From contig NZ_PJCH01000016.1 of assembly GCF_002943565.1 (NCBI RefSeq), positions 80,573-144,572 of the forward strand: 64,000 nt of DNA, written 5' to 3'. The notes under the pieces are model-generated. The model was not told the origin of the DNA, searched no databases, and saw nothing but the letters and a program-made list of their open reading frames with translations. A program made the position numbers and the translations under genes. This document shows, piece by piece, positions 23,531 to 32,747 of the stretch (its first letter is position 1; every line of letters begins with the position of its first letter). This stretch comes from Hyphococcus luteus. Lineage in GTDB: Bacteria; Pseudomonadota; Alphaproteobacteria; Caulobacterales; Parvularculaceae.

Positions 23531-26145
23531 GAATTCGATCTATTTCTCTCAACAACGTCCGGCGCTTCACCAGTCCTGTCCGCCTGGAGGGATTGAGCAA
23601 CGGGCTCAACGTCCTCTGTAAACCGAATGAGTTCGGCAAGTCCACTCTGTTCGATGCGCTACAGGCGGTCTTCTTCAAGGCCCACAGTTCGAGCGACAAG
23701 GACATCAAGGCACTCCGTCCGCATGCGGGCGGCGCGCCGGAAGTCACCGTCGAAATCGAAACTGACGATGGCCGCTTCACGATCGCCAAAAGATGGATGT
23801 CGAAACCTTCCGCCACCATCGAGAAGGACGGCAGGCTAATTGCGCAGGCCGATGAAGCCGAGTCCTGGATCTCGCAGCTGCTTGGCGGCGGGGATGGCGG
23901 ACCCTCGGGCCTTCTCTGGGTTCGCCAGGGACTGACCGCCTTGACGGAGGGGTCAAAGAAGGAACAGAAAGCAGCGCTGGAAGCTAGGCGCGATCTTCTT
24001 TCCTCTGTGACCGGAGAAGTCGAAGCCATGACAGGCGGTCGCCGGATGGACATGGCGCTGGCGCGATGTCGCGAGGAACTCCTCAACTTCGCAACGCCGA
24101 AAGGACGACCGAAGGCAGGCGGACCGTGGAAAGCTGCCGAGGAACTCGTCGAAGCTCTTCTCGCCGAGCACAAGAATCTAGCCACCACTGCGACAAACCT
24201 TCGCCATGACCTGAAGGAGCGCAAACGCAAGCGCCGCGAGTTGACGGAATTGGAAGATCCGGAAGCTGCCGCCTCGCGCAAAGAGCGCCTGAAGGACGCG
24301 ACCGCCGAACTCCAGGCCGCAGAGCGCCATGCAGAGGCGGTTGAATCTGAATCCCGGAAAGTCGACGCAGCGCGTCTCATCGTAACAAACCTTAAAACGC
24401 GCCTCACGACCCTGAGGGACTCCACAAAGGAGCGAACCGATGCCGAGGAAGCTGTCGCGAACGCCTCCAAGGAGGCTACGGCGGCAAGTCTCAATCTTGA
24501 GTCGGCTGAAGCGACACGTGCGAAGGCCCAACTGCAACTCAAAGAATCGCAGATCGCCTATAAGAACGCACTAGATGCGCTTCGTGCATCGCAACGCCGG
24601 CAAGCAGCGCTGGATGGCGCTGAGAGACGGAAAGAACTTATTGAGCGAATTAAGAATGCACAGACAGCGCGTAATAACATGGAATCCGCCGCTGCGGAGG
24701 CGAAGCGCGGACCCGATTCCAAATCGCTGCGTCAGCTGGAAGATCTGGCTTCAGACTTGACCACTGCACGCGCCATCCGTGACGGCGAGGCGGCGCAATT
24801 GATCATGGCTTATGACGAGGGCTCCGAAGGCAAGATCAAACGCAATGGCGAGGAATTGCCGGGGGACCGTCCGTTGGCGATCCCCAATGGCGCGGATCTC
24901 GCTATTGAAGGCATCGGTGTCCTGACAGTCAGCGCTGGTACGGGCGGTCAGGACGACGGGTCTGTAGATAAGGCCGAAAAAGCGCTTTTCGCTGCGCTCG
25001 AACGACATGGCTGCACCACGATTGAAGAAGCCCGTAACGCCGCAGAGGCCAGAGATGCGGCGGAACACCGTCGTATGGAAGCGAAAGCGTCACTCGATTC
25101 GCTTGCCCCTGACGGCATTGAGGACCTACGTGCCAAGCTTGCCGCGATCCCCGAACTGAAAGAGGTTGAGGAGGATGTCCCTCCGCTGGCGGATGCTGAG
25201 CAGCTCTTGGCGCAGGCCGATGACACGCGACTCAAAGCCGAAACCAGTCGGACCGCCGCAACAGACCACCTCTCAGACGCCCGTTCGACCTCTTCGCGCA
25301 TAGATGCTGAATTGAAGGCCGCGCAAGAACGTCTCTCAAGAGCGACTGCTTCTTTGGGCCGACTCGGCGACACTGACGAAACAGCCCTCAACGATGAGCT
25401 GCGTCGCGCCACGACAGCGCTTGAAGCTGCCGAAGCGCTGCATTCGGAGAAGGTCCGGTCCTCCCCGGATCTTGCAGCCGCCGAAGCGAAGCTCAAACGA
25501 GCCCAATCGGTCGAGGAAACAGCCCGCGCTGAAATCGTCCGGCTCAAACCTGAACTAGCGACGCTCGACGAGCGTATCGCCCGAAGTGCCGGCGACGCCG
25601 TTGAAGAACGGCTTGCCGAGACCGATCAGAAGCTTGAAGTCGCGCAGGCCACGCTTGCTAGGATCGAACAGGAGGTTGCCGTCCTTCTGAGATTGGAAAC
25701 AGTGCTTGAAGAAGCCCGCAGCGACGCGCGAGAACGCTATTTCGAACCAGTCGCCATCGAATTGAAGCCGCTCTTGCAACTTCTCTGGCCCGACGCGGAG
25801 CTCTCCTGGGGCGACAAGACGTTGTTGCCGACGGCCCTGATCCGTAATGGACAGGAAGAGCCGATTGAGATTCTCTCAGGCGGCACGAAGGAGCAGGTCG
25901 CCCTCCTAGTCCGTCTTGCTTTCGCCCGAATGCTCGCAAAGCATGGACATAATGCTCCCGTGATTCTCGATGACGCCCTGGTCTTCACTGACGATGACCG
26001 GATTGAACTAATGTTCGACGCGCTGCACCGGCAAGCCGACGACCTACAGATTCTCGTCTTATCCTGCAGGCAGCGCGCATTCCGAAACCTCGGCGGCAAT
26101 TCCGTGCGCGTGACAACCCGAAGCCTATCGAGCAACACGGCGTGA
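23527..26145 (+). CDS. SbcC/SMC-like coiled-coil ATPase
   Basis: An 872-residue ABC-type ATPase. The N-terminus has NNVRRF and a Walker-A-like GKSTLFDALQ at about residues 37-46. The usual GPNEAGKST is altered to C-K-P-N-E-F-G-K-S-T. Residues about 170-740 are mostly long heptad-repeat helices rich in A/E/K/R, with a break near 400-490 (a possible hinge with GGQDDGSVDK). The C-terminus carries the signature LSGGTKEQ and Walker B VILDDALVFTDDDR. This arrangement is that of SbcC/Rad50-type DNA-repair or defence ATPases, which work with an SbcD/Mre11-like nuclease such as the one just upstream. Translation is coupled to that gene through ATGA. Confidence 0.85.
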   Translation: MRIRSISLNNVRRFTSPVRLEGLSNGLNVLCKPNEFGKSTLFDALQAVFFKAHSSSDKDIKALRPHAGGAPEVTVEIETDDGRFTIAKRWMSKPSATIEKDGRLIAQADEAESWISQLLGGGDGGPSGLLWVRQGLTALTEGSKKEQKAALEARRDLLSSVTGEVEAMTGGRRMDMALARCREELLNFATPKGRPKAGGPWKAAEELVEALLAEHKNLATTATNLRHDLKERKRKRRELTELEDPEAAASRKERLKDATAELQAAERHAEAVESESRKVDAARLIVTNLKTRLTTLRDSTKERTDAEEAVANASKEATAASLNLESAEATRAKAQLQLKESQIAYKNALDALRASQRRQAALDGAERRKELIERIKNAQTARNNMESAAAEAKRGPDSKSLRQLEDLASDLTTARAIRDGEAAQLIMAYDEGSEGKIKRNGEELPGDRPLAIPNGADLAIEGIGVLTVSAGTGGQDDGSVDKAEKALFAALERHGCTTIEEARNAAEARDAAEHRRMEAKASLDSLAPDGIEDLRAKLAAIPELKEVEEDVPPLADAEQLLAQADDTRLKAETSRTAATDHLSDARSTSSRIDAELKAAQERLSRATASLGRLGDTDETALNDELRRATTALEAAEALHSEKVRSSPDLAAAEAKLKRAQSVEETARAEIVRLKPELATLDERIARSAGDAVEERLAETDQKLEVAQATLARIEQEVAVLLRLETVLEEARSDARERYFEPVAIELKPLLQLLWPDAELSWGDKTLLPTALIRNGQEEPIEILSGGTKEQVALLVRLAFARMLAKHGHNAPVILDDALVFTDDDRIELMFDALHRQADDLQILVLSCRQRAFRNLGGNSVRVTTRSLSSNTA

Positions 26146-26380
26146 AGGCACATTTTGCATCCCTGCTGAGGTGAATCGATGAAGTTAACCAGTTCAAGAT
26201 CAAATTCGGCGGACCATCCTCATGCCATCGAGTTCGACTCGCTCACGCAGCATCCAACCAGAAGTTTTTAATTACCGGTTCGATACGCCAATCCCGCATC
26301 CAATTCGCCCGAGGAAAAAGCGGTAAGGCAGGATTTACGCGAACTCGGCAATCTTCCAAATCGCGAAGAACCGTGGCCTT

Positions 26381-29300
26381 TTACTTCATGATCGTTCGAT
26401 TTTCAGCCTTAACGACATTTTCAATGAGGGCTTTACGTACATAGCTCCCGACCAGCACTTCGATTTCTTCGCCCTGTTCCGCGCCAAGCAGCGCCGTGGC
26501 AAGCGGCTCATGCGCGGATATTATTCCGTTATCAGGATCGTTCAACTTGTCGTTTATGATTACCTGCAGGGTGGATTGTGAGCCAGTAAGGTAACGAACC
26601 CGGACCTGATCGCCGATTTCAATGAAGGGAGATGGGTTGGAGGTCTGCAGCGCTTCAGCAGAGTCTTCTGCCTGCCGTTCTTTCGGGTCACCCGGCGTTT
26701 GCGCATCCAGTTCGATTTGCGATTTAGCCAGCCTTTCAGAAGGCGCGGCCGCCAAGTCGCTTTGGACATCTTCCAGGACGTGCTCAGGGGGTGCTGGTGG
26801 CGTAAAGCGTTCTCGCTGAGACGACAATTCGGCGAGCCTTGCTTCGATGGATTCACGCAACCGCTGCGCCTCGCGAATGGGATCGTTAAACCAGTCTGTC
26901 GACCAGATGCGATGGAATTTCCAGCCGCGGCGTTCCAGCACTTCCTGCCGCAAGCGATCGCGATCCCGCGCCGAACGGCAAGAATGATAGCTTGCCCCGT
27001 CACATTCTACGGCCAGGATATATCCGTATGGCCAATCCGGATGTTTCACGCCAATATCTATGTAATAGCCGGCTGCGCCGACTTGAGGCACTGGCTCGCA
27101 GCCCATCGACTTGAGCTGTTGAATCACATAATCCTCAAAATCGGAATCCGTGCTCGCATGTGATTGGTCGGTCGCTTCGAGAACGCCGCTCGCGGAATAT
27201 TCCAGCCAGCGCTTGAGCATGTATGTGCCGGGATTGAAATTCTCGTCGGCGCGGATATCAGACGGCCTCATCGAAGAGAATGTCACGATTTGCAGCTTGG
27301 CGCGGGAAAAAAGAACATTGAGCCTGCGCCGCCCCGCTTTTCCATTGATCGGGCCGAAGCGCTGCATAACGGGTCCACCCGGCTGCTCCGGACCGTATAC
27401 GGTGCCTATGAAGATGACATCCCGCTCGTCGCCTTGAACATTTTCAAGGTTCTTAATGAAAAACGACTCAAGCCCGTCATTGCGTACCGCCCAATCCTCT
27501 ACGTATGCATTCGCAGCGCGATCCTTATCGAGGGCATAGTTCATTTCATCGATCAACAGGTCACGCTGTTTTTGATTGAGCGTAACAATCCCTAAAGATC
27601 TATCCGGAAAGGTTTGCATAAAGCGAATGGCCGCTTCGACGATGGCTTGTGCTTCATCGAGATTAACTCCTGATCTATAACGTCCTTCCACCGGTACGAG
27701 CGATACGCCCATATCGGCGCGCTGTTCGGATGCGGACGGGAAAATCACCAGATCGTTGTGATAGACCAGCTCATTTGAAAACCGAATAAGCCCGGAATGT
27801 TGCGAGCGGTAATGCCACCGTAGGCGCCGTGCCGGGCGAAAGCGGGAATTCGCGATTTCAAGAATCGATTCCTCGTCAACCAGAGCATCTTCGTCTTCAT
27901 CTTCGCCGTCATTCAGCATCTTCTGAAAGAAGTTGGACGGCGGAAGCTGGTTAGTATCACCGACAATCATGGCTTGGGAGCAACGCGCAAGAGCGCCGAT
28001 AGCATCTTCCGGCCGCATCTGCGACGCTTCATCTATGATGCAGAGGTCAAAGGAAACCTCGCCCGCAGGAAGATACTGCGCGACAGCCAACGGCGACATC
28101 ATCCAACACGGCTTAAGCTCTTGAAGCGAACGCCGTGCGCGTTGCGTCAGGTCACGCACAGCAATGAATCTTTGTTTCTTGCTCGTTTCGTTCTCAAGCA
28201 AAGCCATTTCTGTCCAGCGTGATTTTGGCCCCGATCCAATGCCTGACGGAGGATTGGCGCTGCCCGCGACCATAGACCGGAGTTGTTGTTGGGCTAAACG
28301 TATTATTTGCGAATCGAGGCCGGCAAGTTTCGCTCGAAGCGCATCGAGCTGCGTACCAGGAAAACGGTCAAGCACAGCCCCGTGCGTCGACATGAGCTGG
28401 AGCGCCATAGCGCGAATAACAGAAGCTTCGATGATTTCGCCAAAGCCTCTTAGCGCCTGTTCTTGGCCCAATAGCGCTGTCGTCGCCCAGCCGAAGCCTA
28501 GCTCATCGACGCGGCGGCGAGCGCGGGCGTATTTCGCATGTGCCTGAAGGCCGGATTCATCACTGCACGCGGCATCAAGAAAAACAGCAACTTCACCGTG
28601 ATCTCTGCCTTCCGTGATTTGCGATTGTGGAATATGCGAGCGATCACAAAGCGCTTCAAGGGCTTCACGGGCGAACGCATCGCGTTCTTGCACGCTTTGA
28701 AGCGCTTTCAAGCAGGGTATAATCGAACCCGCCTCAACTTGCGTCAGGATTTCATCGGCATAGGCATCATTTGATGTAGCGATTTGAGCGATCGTCAAAT
28801 TCCGCGCTAGCTCTTCGATATCGGTTACGGCTCCGTGGAATTTGTCTTCAAGAGTGCCTGCAATCACTGTATCGCTATCAAGTTCATGTTTACGTTTAAC
28901 ATTCGCCTCAATTTGCTTGGCAAGTTCCAGCAGAGCGTCAATGCGCATTTTTGCAGGCGCTATGAAGCAATTGCACAGCTCTTTTAATTCCTGGTGCGCC
29001 GCTTCGAGCGCCTGGGTTTGCGATGCAAGTTCGGCACGTTTACGGGAAAGATCAGAGATTTTTCCGTCCCACTGCGTTTTTGGAAGCTCGGGAACGGCAA
29101 GGAGCGCATCTAAATCGCCTTCCTTTAAAAAGTTGCGCAGATTGCGGTTGCCATTGCCTTTCAGGCGTTGGTCTACTTTCTCGTAGTAATGGCCAAGCCT
29201 TTCAAACGCATCAAAATCCGTCTCTATACCTTTGAAATGCATGCCGAAGCAGGCTTTGGCTTGCTCATCTGCCAGAAACTTCGCTTCCGAAGCTTTCCAA

Positions 29301-31891
29301 TCCGCCAGAGCCTGAAGCTGCCGAACGCCTTCGTCCTTCTTCACGCGGCCGGCGCGAGACAGAGTGCGCATTATGCGTTTTGCATTTCGGCAGGAGCTTG
29401 AGAGGAACGAGAAGACACTTGAATCACGTAAGGCGGCAGCGTGTCCGGCCAGCTCCGTCGAAGTCAAATCAGGTGGGATGATCAGACGTTCTTCGAGATT
29501 CGTCTTTTCATCACGCAACTTCCTTCCTGTTTGTGCCGCCTGCTTGACGATGAGAGCAGCTGCCGGATTAGCATTCGCCGAAGTACGCAAAGCGAGAGAT
29601 TCTGGTGAAGAATTGGCGATGAGGTCATGCGCTACGCGGATCGCATCGATGTTCAGGCTCTCCGATCCCGCAATGTCTTCAGGTAAATCCGATAGAGATG
29701 ATTCAACCTGTTCCAGCGACGCAAGTTCGTGTCGGTCTGACTCAATACGGCGAAGCAGCGCTTCCAGGTCGAGCGAACTTATGTCGTTCTGCGTGCAAAG
29801 CGCATATATTCTGCGCACGCGTTCCGCGAGCATATCATCAGACGGCGCGGTGAGGAATTTCTTCAGTTTCCCGAAGATTGTCTGATAGCGAGCGCAAGCC
29901 TCGTGGAATCTTACAATTTCATCAAGTACGCCACTTTTCGCCATGCGCACAATAAATGCCGCATCACAATCTCCAATCTTTGATTTAATCTCCTTAAGCG
30001 CGCCTTCGATAGCAGCGACACCGCTTTGCTGCAGCTTAGGATCAATATTAAAGTCCTGAAGCGCTTCCCGTTCACGCGCCGCCGCCTCACAAGCATCCTT
30101 GGCGCCCTTGGCGAGCGCCAGGATTTGCTCCAGCGTGAATCGGTCTGCGCTATCAATATCGAGGCCGCGCCAATATTCTGCTGCTTGGGATGCCTCGTTG
30201 CTCGCCGCATCCAACCGATCCCCAGCATGACGAAGCGTTTCAAGACGAATTTTGTCAAAGGATTCCGGATCGCTGATAGGCGGATTTAGAAATACGTCAG
30301 GCCGGTCTCTTAACATATCATTGGACCACATGGCTCTGCCGAGCACGTCGTAGACTTTGAGGCCAGTAGCGCCGTAAGGCGATGAAATAACATCAATATA
30401 TGTCGTCAGCTCAGACCGGACCTTTTTGAATTGTGCAAGCTTTGATTCGTAGTCTGGCGCCGCACGCGGCGCGCCCATTTCCATTCGTTCCTTGACGGAA
30501 GATATCACCTGTTCGCGCGTCGAGCGTTCTGCCTGCAACGGCAGAACAAACTCGCCAAGGCCGACCGATTCCAGGCGGGATTTTACAACTTCCAGCGCGG
30601 CCATTTTCTCTGCAACAAACAATATTTTTTTGCCGCCTGCTATAGCGCTCGCAATCGTATTGACGATCGTCTGAGATTTGCCAGTGCCGGGCGGGCCCTC
30701 GACGGCAAGATTGCGGCCATCGGCTATGTCCGCGATGACGCTGAGCTGCGAAGAATCGGCGTCCATAACCAGGCAGGAAATCTTCGCCTCGACTTCAGGG
30801 GCGTCAACATCATACTCATCCGCGAAAGGCGAATCTTCTGAAGAATCCGCGCCACCGAGAAGCTGCTTCACCAATTCCTGATTGTGAAATGAGGTCTTCG
30901 ACGTATCGAGGTCGTGATACATAGCCATGCGCGCCGAGGGAAAAACGCCAAAGGTGGCCTGCCTGCGCACTTTCCATTTCAAATTGCGTGGCTTTAGCGC
31001 TGCGACTTCCGCCAGATAGTCTTCAATGGACCCTTCTGAGAATTTTGGCAGATCGATCCCGAAATCATTGCGGAGCATTTCGGCAAGCACAAGATTCGAT
31101 TCTCCGGCGTCTCCCAGCCCCTTTACCCAGAACTCGGGTCCTTCCGGCGTTTTATTCTTTGTAATGCCGACCGGCATGAGGACGAGCGGCGCAAAGGCGC
31201 TGCTGCGCGATCTGTCATCCTGCCATTCCAGAAAGCCGAATGCCGCATGCAAAACATTGATTCCGGTTTCTTGCAACCACGTCCGGCACTTTGTCGTAAT
31301 GCCGGTCATTTTCCTCTCAAGATCATCCGCCAGCAAGAGCGTTTGTATGTCTTCGTCCCGGTGCCGTCCGTCTTGATGTTCCTCGCTCGGATCGGGCAAG
31401 TCATAGGACGGAGAAATCCCGTGCAGCTTAGCGTGCTGTGCGAGTGAAATGTCGGCGCCTGTTTGACGCGGTGGCAAATCTAAGCGTTCGCGCACACGGT
31501 CTTTTAGCTCCCGCTCAAGACGCCGCATTTCGTCCTGAGCTTCGTCACCGCCATTTTGAATTGTCTTGGTCGCTTCCAGGTATATTTCGTCAGTGCGGCG
31601 AGCTCCCGCCAGCGCTACACGAAAATCCGGCCGCAGCTCATCTTTGGGATCAAGTTCGAGAGAAGGAAGCGGAACAAACCGCATGCTTTGCTGATTGCTG
31701 AGTTCGAATGCGAGCACATCGGGCAACTCATCAACAACGCGAACGTAGGAATTGGACCGCGGCGTAAGTTTTGTGGAAATCAGCGGATTTCTGCGGGTGA
31801 GATCAAGCAGCCGCGGGCGCAGCGCTTCGATGCGTGTCCGGACCCACGCCTCAAGTTCATGTTCGTCTGTTGCGGCAGCATCGGCGGTCAC
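26381..31891 (-). CDS. DUF4011-type SF1 helicase with Vsr-like nuclease and GreA/B-like C-terminus
   Basis: A 1836-residue protein. The GTG at 31891 is used because GGGGAGGAAAT stands directly before it; a GTG at 31930 has no such site. The N-terminus matches DUF4011 (LRPRLLDLTRRNPL). A superfamily-1 helicase follows with GPPGTGKS at 399-406 and later CIIDEASQMRPEDA, GDTNQLPPSNFF, NVQGDERDVI and RRRLNVLFSRAK. Next is a Vsr/DUF559-like PD-(D/E)xK nuclease (DIGVKHPDW, LAVECDGASYHS, RDRLRQEVLERRGW). The last 80 residues (GDQVRVRYLTG, PLATALLGAEQGEEIEVLVG) resemble a GreA/GreB C-terminal domain. The gene has clearly lower GC than its surroundings, which suggests separate acquisition. It is convergent with the SbcC-like gene, with 235 bases between them. 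Helicase-nuclease giants of this kind are found in defence islands. Confidence 0.88.
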   Translation of the reverse strand: MTADAAATDEHELEAWVRTRIEALRPRLLDLTRRNPLISTKLTPRSNSYVRVVDELPDVLAFELSNQQSMRFVPLPSLELDPKDELRPDFRVALAGARRTDEIYLEATKTIQNGGDEAQDEMRRLERELKDRVRERLDLPPRQTGADISLAQHAKLHGISPSYDLPDPSEEHQDGRHRDEDIQTLLLADDLERKMTGITTKCRTWLQETGINVLHAAFGFLEWQDDRSRSSAFAPLVLMPVGITKNKTPEGPEFWVKGLGDAGESNLVLAEMLRNDFGIDLPKFSEGSIEDYLAEVAALKPRNLKWKVRRQATFGVFPSARMAMYHDLDTSKTSFHNQELVKQLLGGADSSEDSPFADEYDVDAPEVEAKISCLVMDADSSQLSVIADIADGRNLAVEGPPGTGKSQTIVNTIASAIAGGKKILFVAEKMAALEVVKSRLESVGLGEFVLPLQAERSTREQVISSVKERMEMGAPRAAPDYESKLAQFKKVRSELTTYIDVISSPYGATGLKVYDVLGRAMWSNDMLRDRPDVFLNPPISDPESFDKIRLETLRHAGDRLDAASNEASQAAEYWRGLDIDSADRFTLEQILALAKGAKDACEAAAREREALQDFNIDPKLQQSGVAAIEGALKEIKSKIGDCDAAFIVRMAKSGVLDEIVRFHEACARYQTIFGKLKKFLTAPSDDMLAERVRRIYALCTQNDISSLDLEALLRRIESDRHELASLEQVESSLSDLPEDIAGSESLNIDAIRVAHDLIANSSPESLALRTSANANPAAALIVKQAAQTGRKLRDEKTNLEERLIIPPDLTSTELAGHAAALRDSSVFSFLSSSCRNAKRIMRTLSRAGRVKKDEGVRQLQALADWKASEAKFLADEQAKACFGMHFKGIETDFDAFERLGHYYEKVDQRLKGNGNRNLRNFLKEGDLDALLAVPELPKTQWDGKISDLSRKRAELASQTQALEAAHQELKELCNCFIAPAKMRIDALLELAKQIEANVKRKHELDSDTVIAGTLEDKFHGAVTDIEELARNLTIAQIATSNDAYADEILTQVEAGSIIPCLKALQSVQERDAFAREALEALCDRSHIPQSQITEGRDHGEVAVFLDAACSDESGLQAHAKYARARRRVDELGFGWATTALLGQEQALRGFGEIIEASVIRAMALQLMSTHGAVLDRFPGTQLDALRAKLAGLDSQIIRLAQQQLRSMVAGSANPPSGIGSGPKSRWTEMALLENETSKKQRFIAVRDLTQRARRSLQELKPCWMMSPLAVAQYLPAGEVSFDLCIIDEASQMRPEDAIGALARCSQAMIVGDTNQLPPSNFFQKMLNDGEDEDEDALVDEESILEIANSRFRPARRLRWHYRSQHSGLIRFSNELVYHNDLVIFPSASEQRADMGVSLVPVEGRYRSGVNLDEAQAIVEAAIRFMQTFPDRSLGIVTLNQKQRDLLIDEMNYALDKDRAANAYVEDWAVRNDGLESFFIKNLENVQGDERDVIFIGTVYGPEQPGGPVMQRFGPINGKAGRRRLNVLFSRAKLQIVTFSSMRPSDIRADENFNPGTYMLKRWLEYSASGVLEATDQSHASTDSDFEDYVIQQLKSMGCEPVPQVGAAGYYIDIGVKHPDWPYGYILAVECDGASYHSCRSARDRDRLRQEVLERRGWKFHRIWSTDWFNDPIREAQRLRESIEARLAELSSQRERFTPPAPPEHVLEDVQSDLAAAPSERLAKSQIELDAQTPGDPKERQAEDSAEALQTSNPSPFIEIGDQVRVRYLTGSQSTLQVIINDKLNDPDNGIISAHEPLATALLGAEQGEEIEVLVGSYVRKALIENVVKAENRTIMK

Positions 31892-32437
31892 GGATTTCCT
31901 CCCCTGTCGAGCACACGAAACTGGCAGCACTGGCCGGAGCTACTGGGCGCGAATTAAACGCTGTGGAAACGCTACAAATGCGGTTACGCTAATCGCAGTT
32001 TGAGTTAAAATCGCTTAAAATCAATAATTTGTTAATTGTTCAGCGTGCGCTTAATTTTTTAGAGGAATGACTACAGATATTCAACAATCATTCTGTGAAG
32101 AAGAATAGTCACAAACACGCTCATAGTGGTAGGAGTCTGACGGATAGCACCGTCGATCAGGCGATGGAATCCAGCGTTCTGCCGATTTGCACGGACTCAT
32201 CCGTTCGATTTCTACCGCCAGCTAATTCAGTCTGAAGCTAAGAATAAGACGCCGACTGGCCAACGTGAGCTTAAGGATTCCGGGCATGTCCCAAGCGGAC
32301 GACACCCCAGAACAGCCATGGACCAGCGGCCGTGTGCTCGGTCAGAAGTTATTGTCCTGCTTTATCGACGAACGCTGCTATTCTCGGTAAGCCGGAGTCA
32401 GAGCGCACTCGCTCTATTGCCCAGAGCGGACCCGCAG
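31892..32437 (-). other. AT-rich upstream region of the large helicase
   Basis: About 545 bases with no convincing gene. The part nearest the helicase (to about 32060) is AT-rich and probably holds its promoter; clear -35/-10 boxes could not be fixed. The region lies between the helicase and an integrase remnant, so it may include old recombination junctions. No direct repeat that looks like an attachment site was recognised. Confidence 0.45.
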
Positions 32438-32668
32438 CTAAGTCCGCATCGAGCGTTCAACGACGCAGTCAAACAGCCCCTCCTCATAAGGATGAGCGAT
32501 CTTCAAAAGCTGGTCGCGCCGGAAGGTGATGGAACCGCCGCCGTAATCAGGCCGCGGCTTGGCGTGCCCAATGAGCTGGCAACGCAGTTCGTAGTCGGTC
32601 CCTGCTTCGAGCATACGTTTTTCGAAAGCATGGCGGAAAGAATATATCCGATGTACAGGAGTAGGCAT
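32438..32668 (-). pseudogene. Tyrosine recombinase/integrase C-terminal remnant
   Basis: A 76-residue frame reading IYSFRHAFEKRMLEAGTD and ELRCQLIGHAKPRPDYGGG, then QLLKIAHPYEEGLF. The S-F-R-H box, the L-x-G-H box and the following RPDYG correspond to the catalytic core of phage-type integrases (HxxR, H/W and a nearby Tyr). Only the C-terminal end is present and there is no recombinase sequence upstream, so the gene is truncated. It sits between the defence-like island and the MobH relaxase, where PFGI-1-type elements often carry recombinase genes. Confidence 0.7.
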
Positions 32669-32747
32669 ACGGTAAGCGTGTCCACTAGGCGCGGCGTTAT
32701 GTACGCTTCGATTTTCTATAGCGTTCCAGCAACATTTCGCTGACGGA

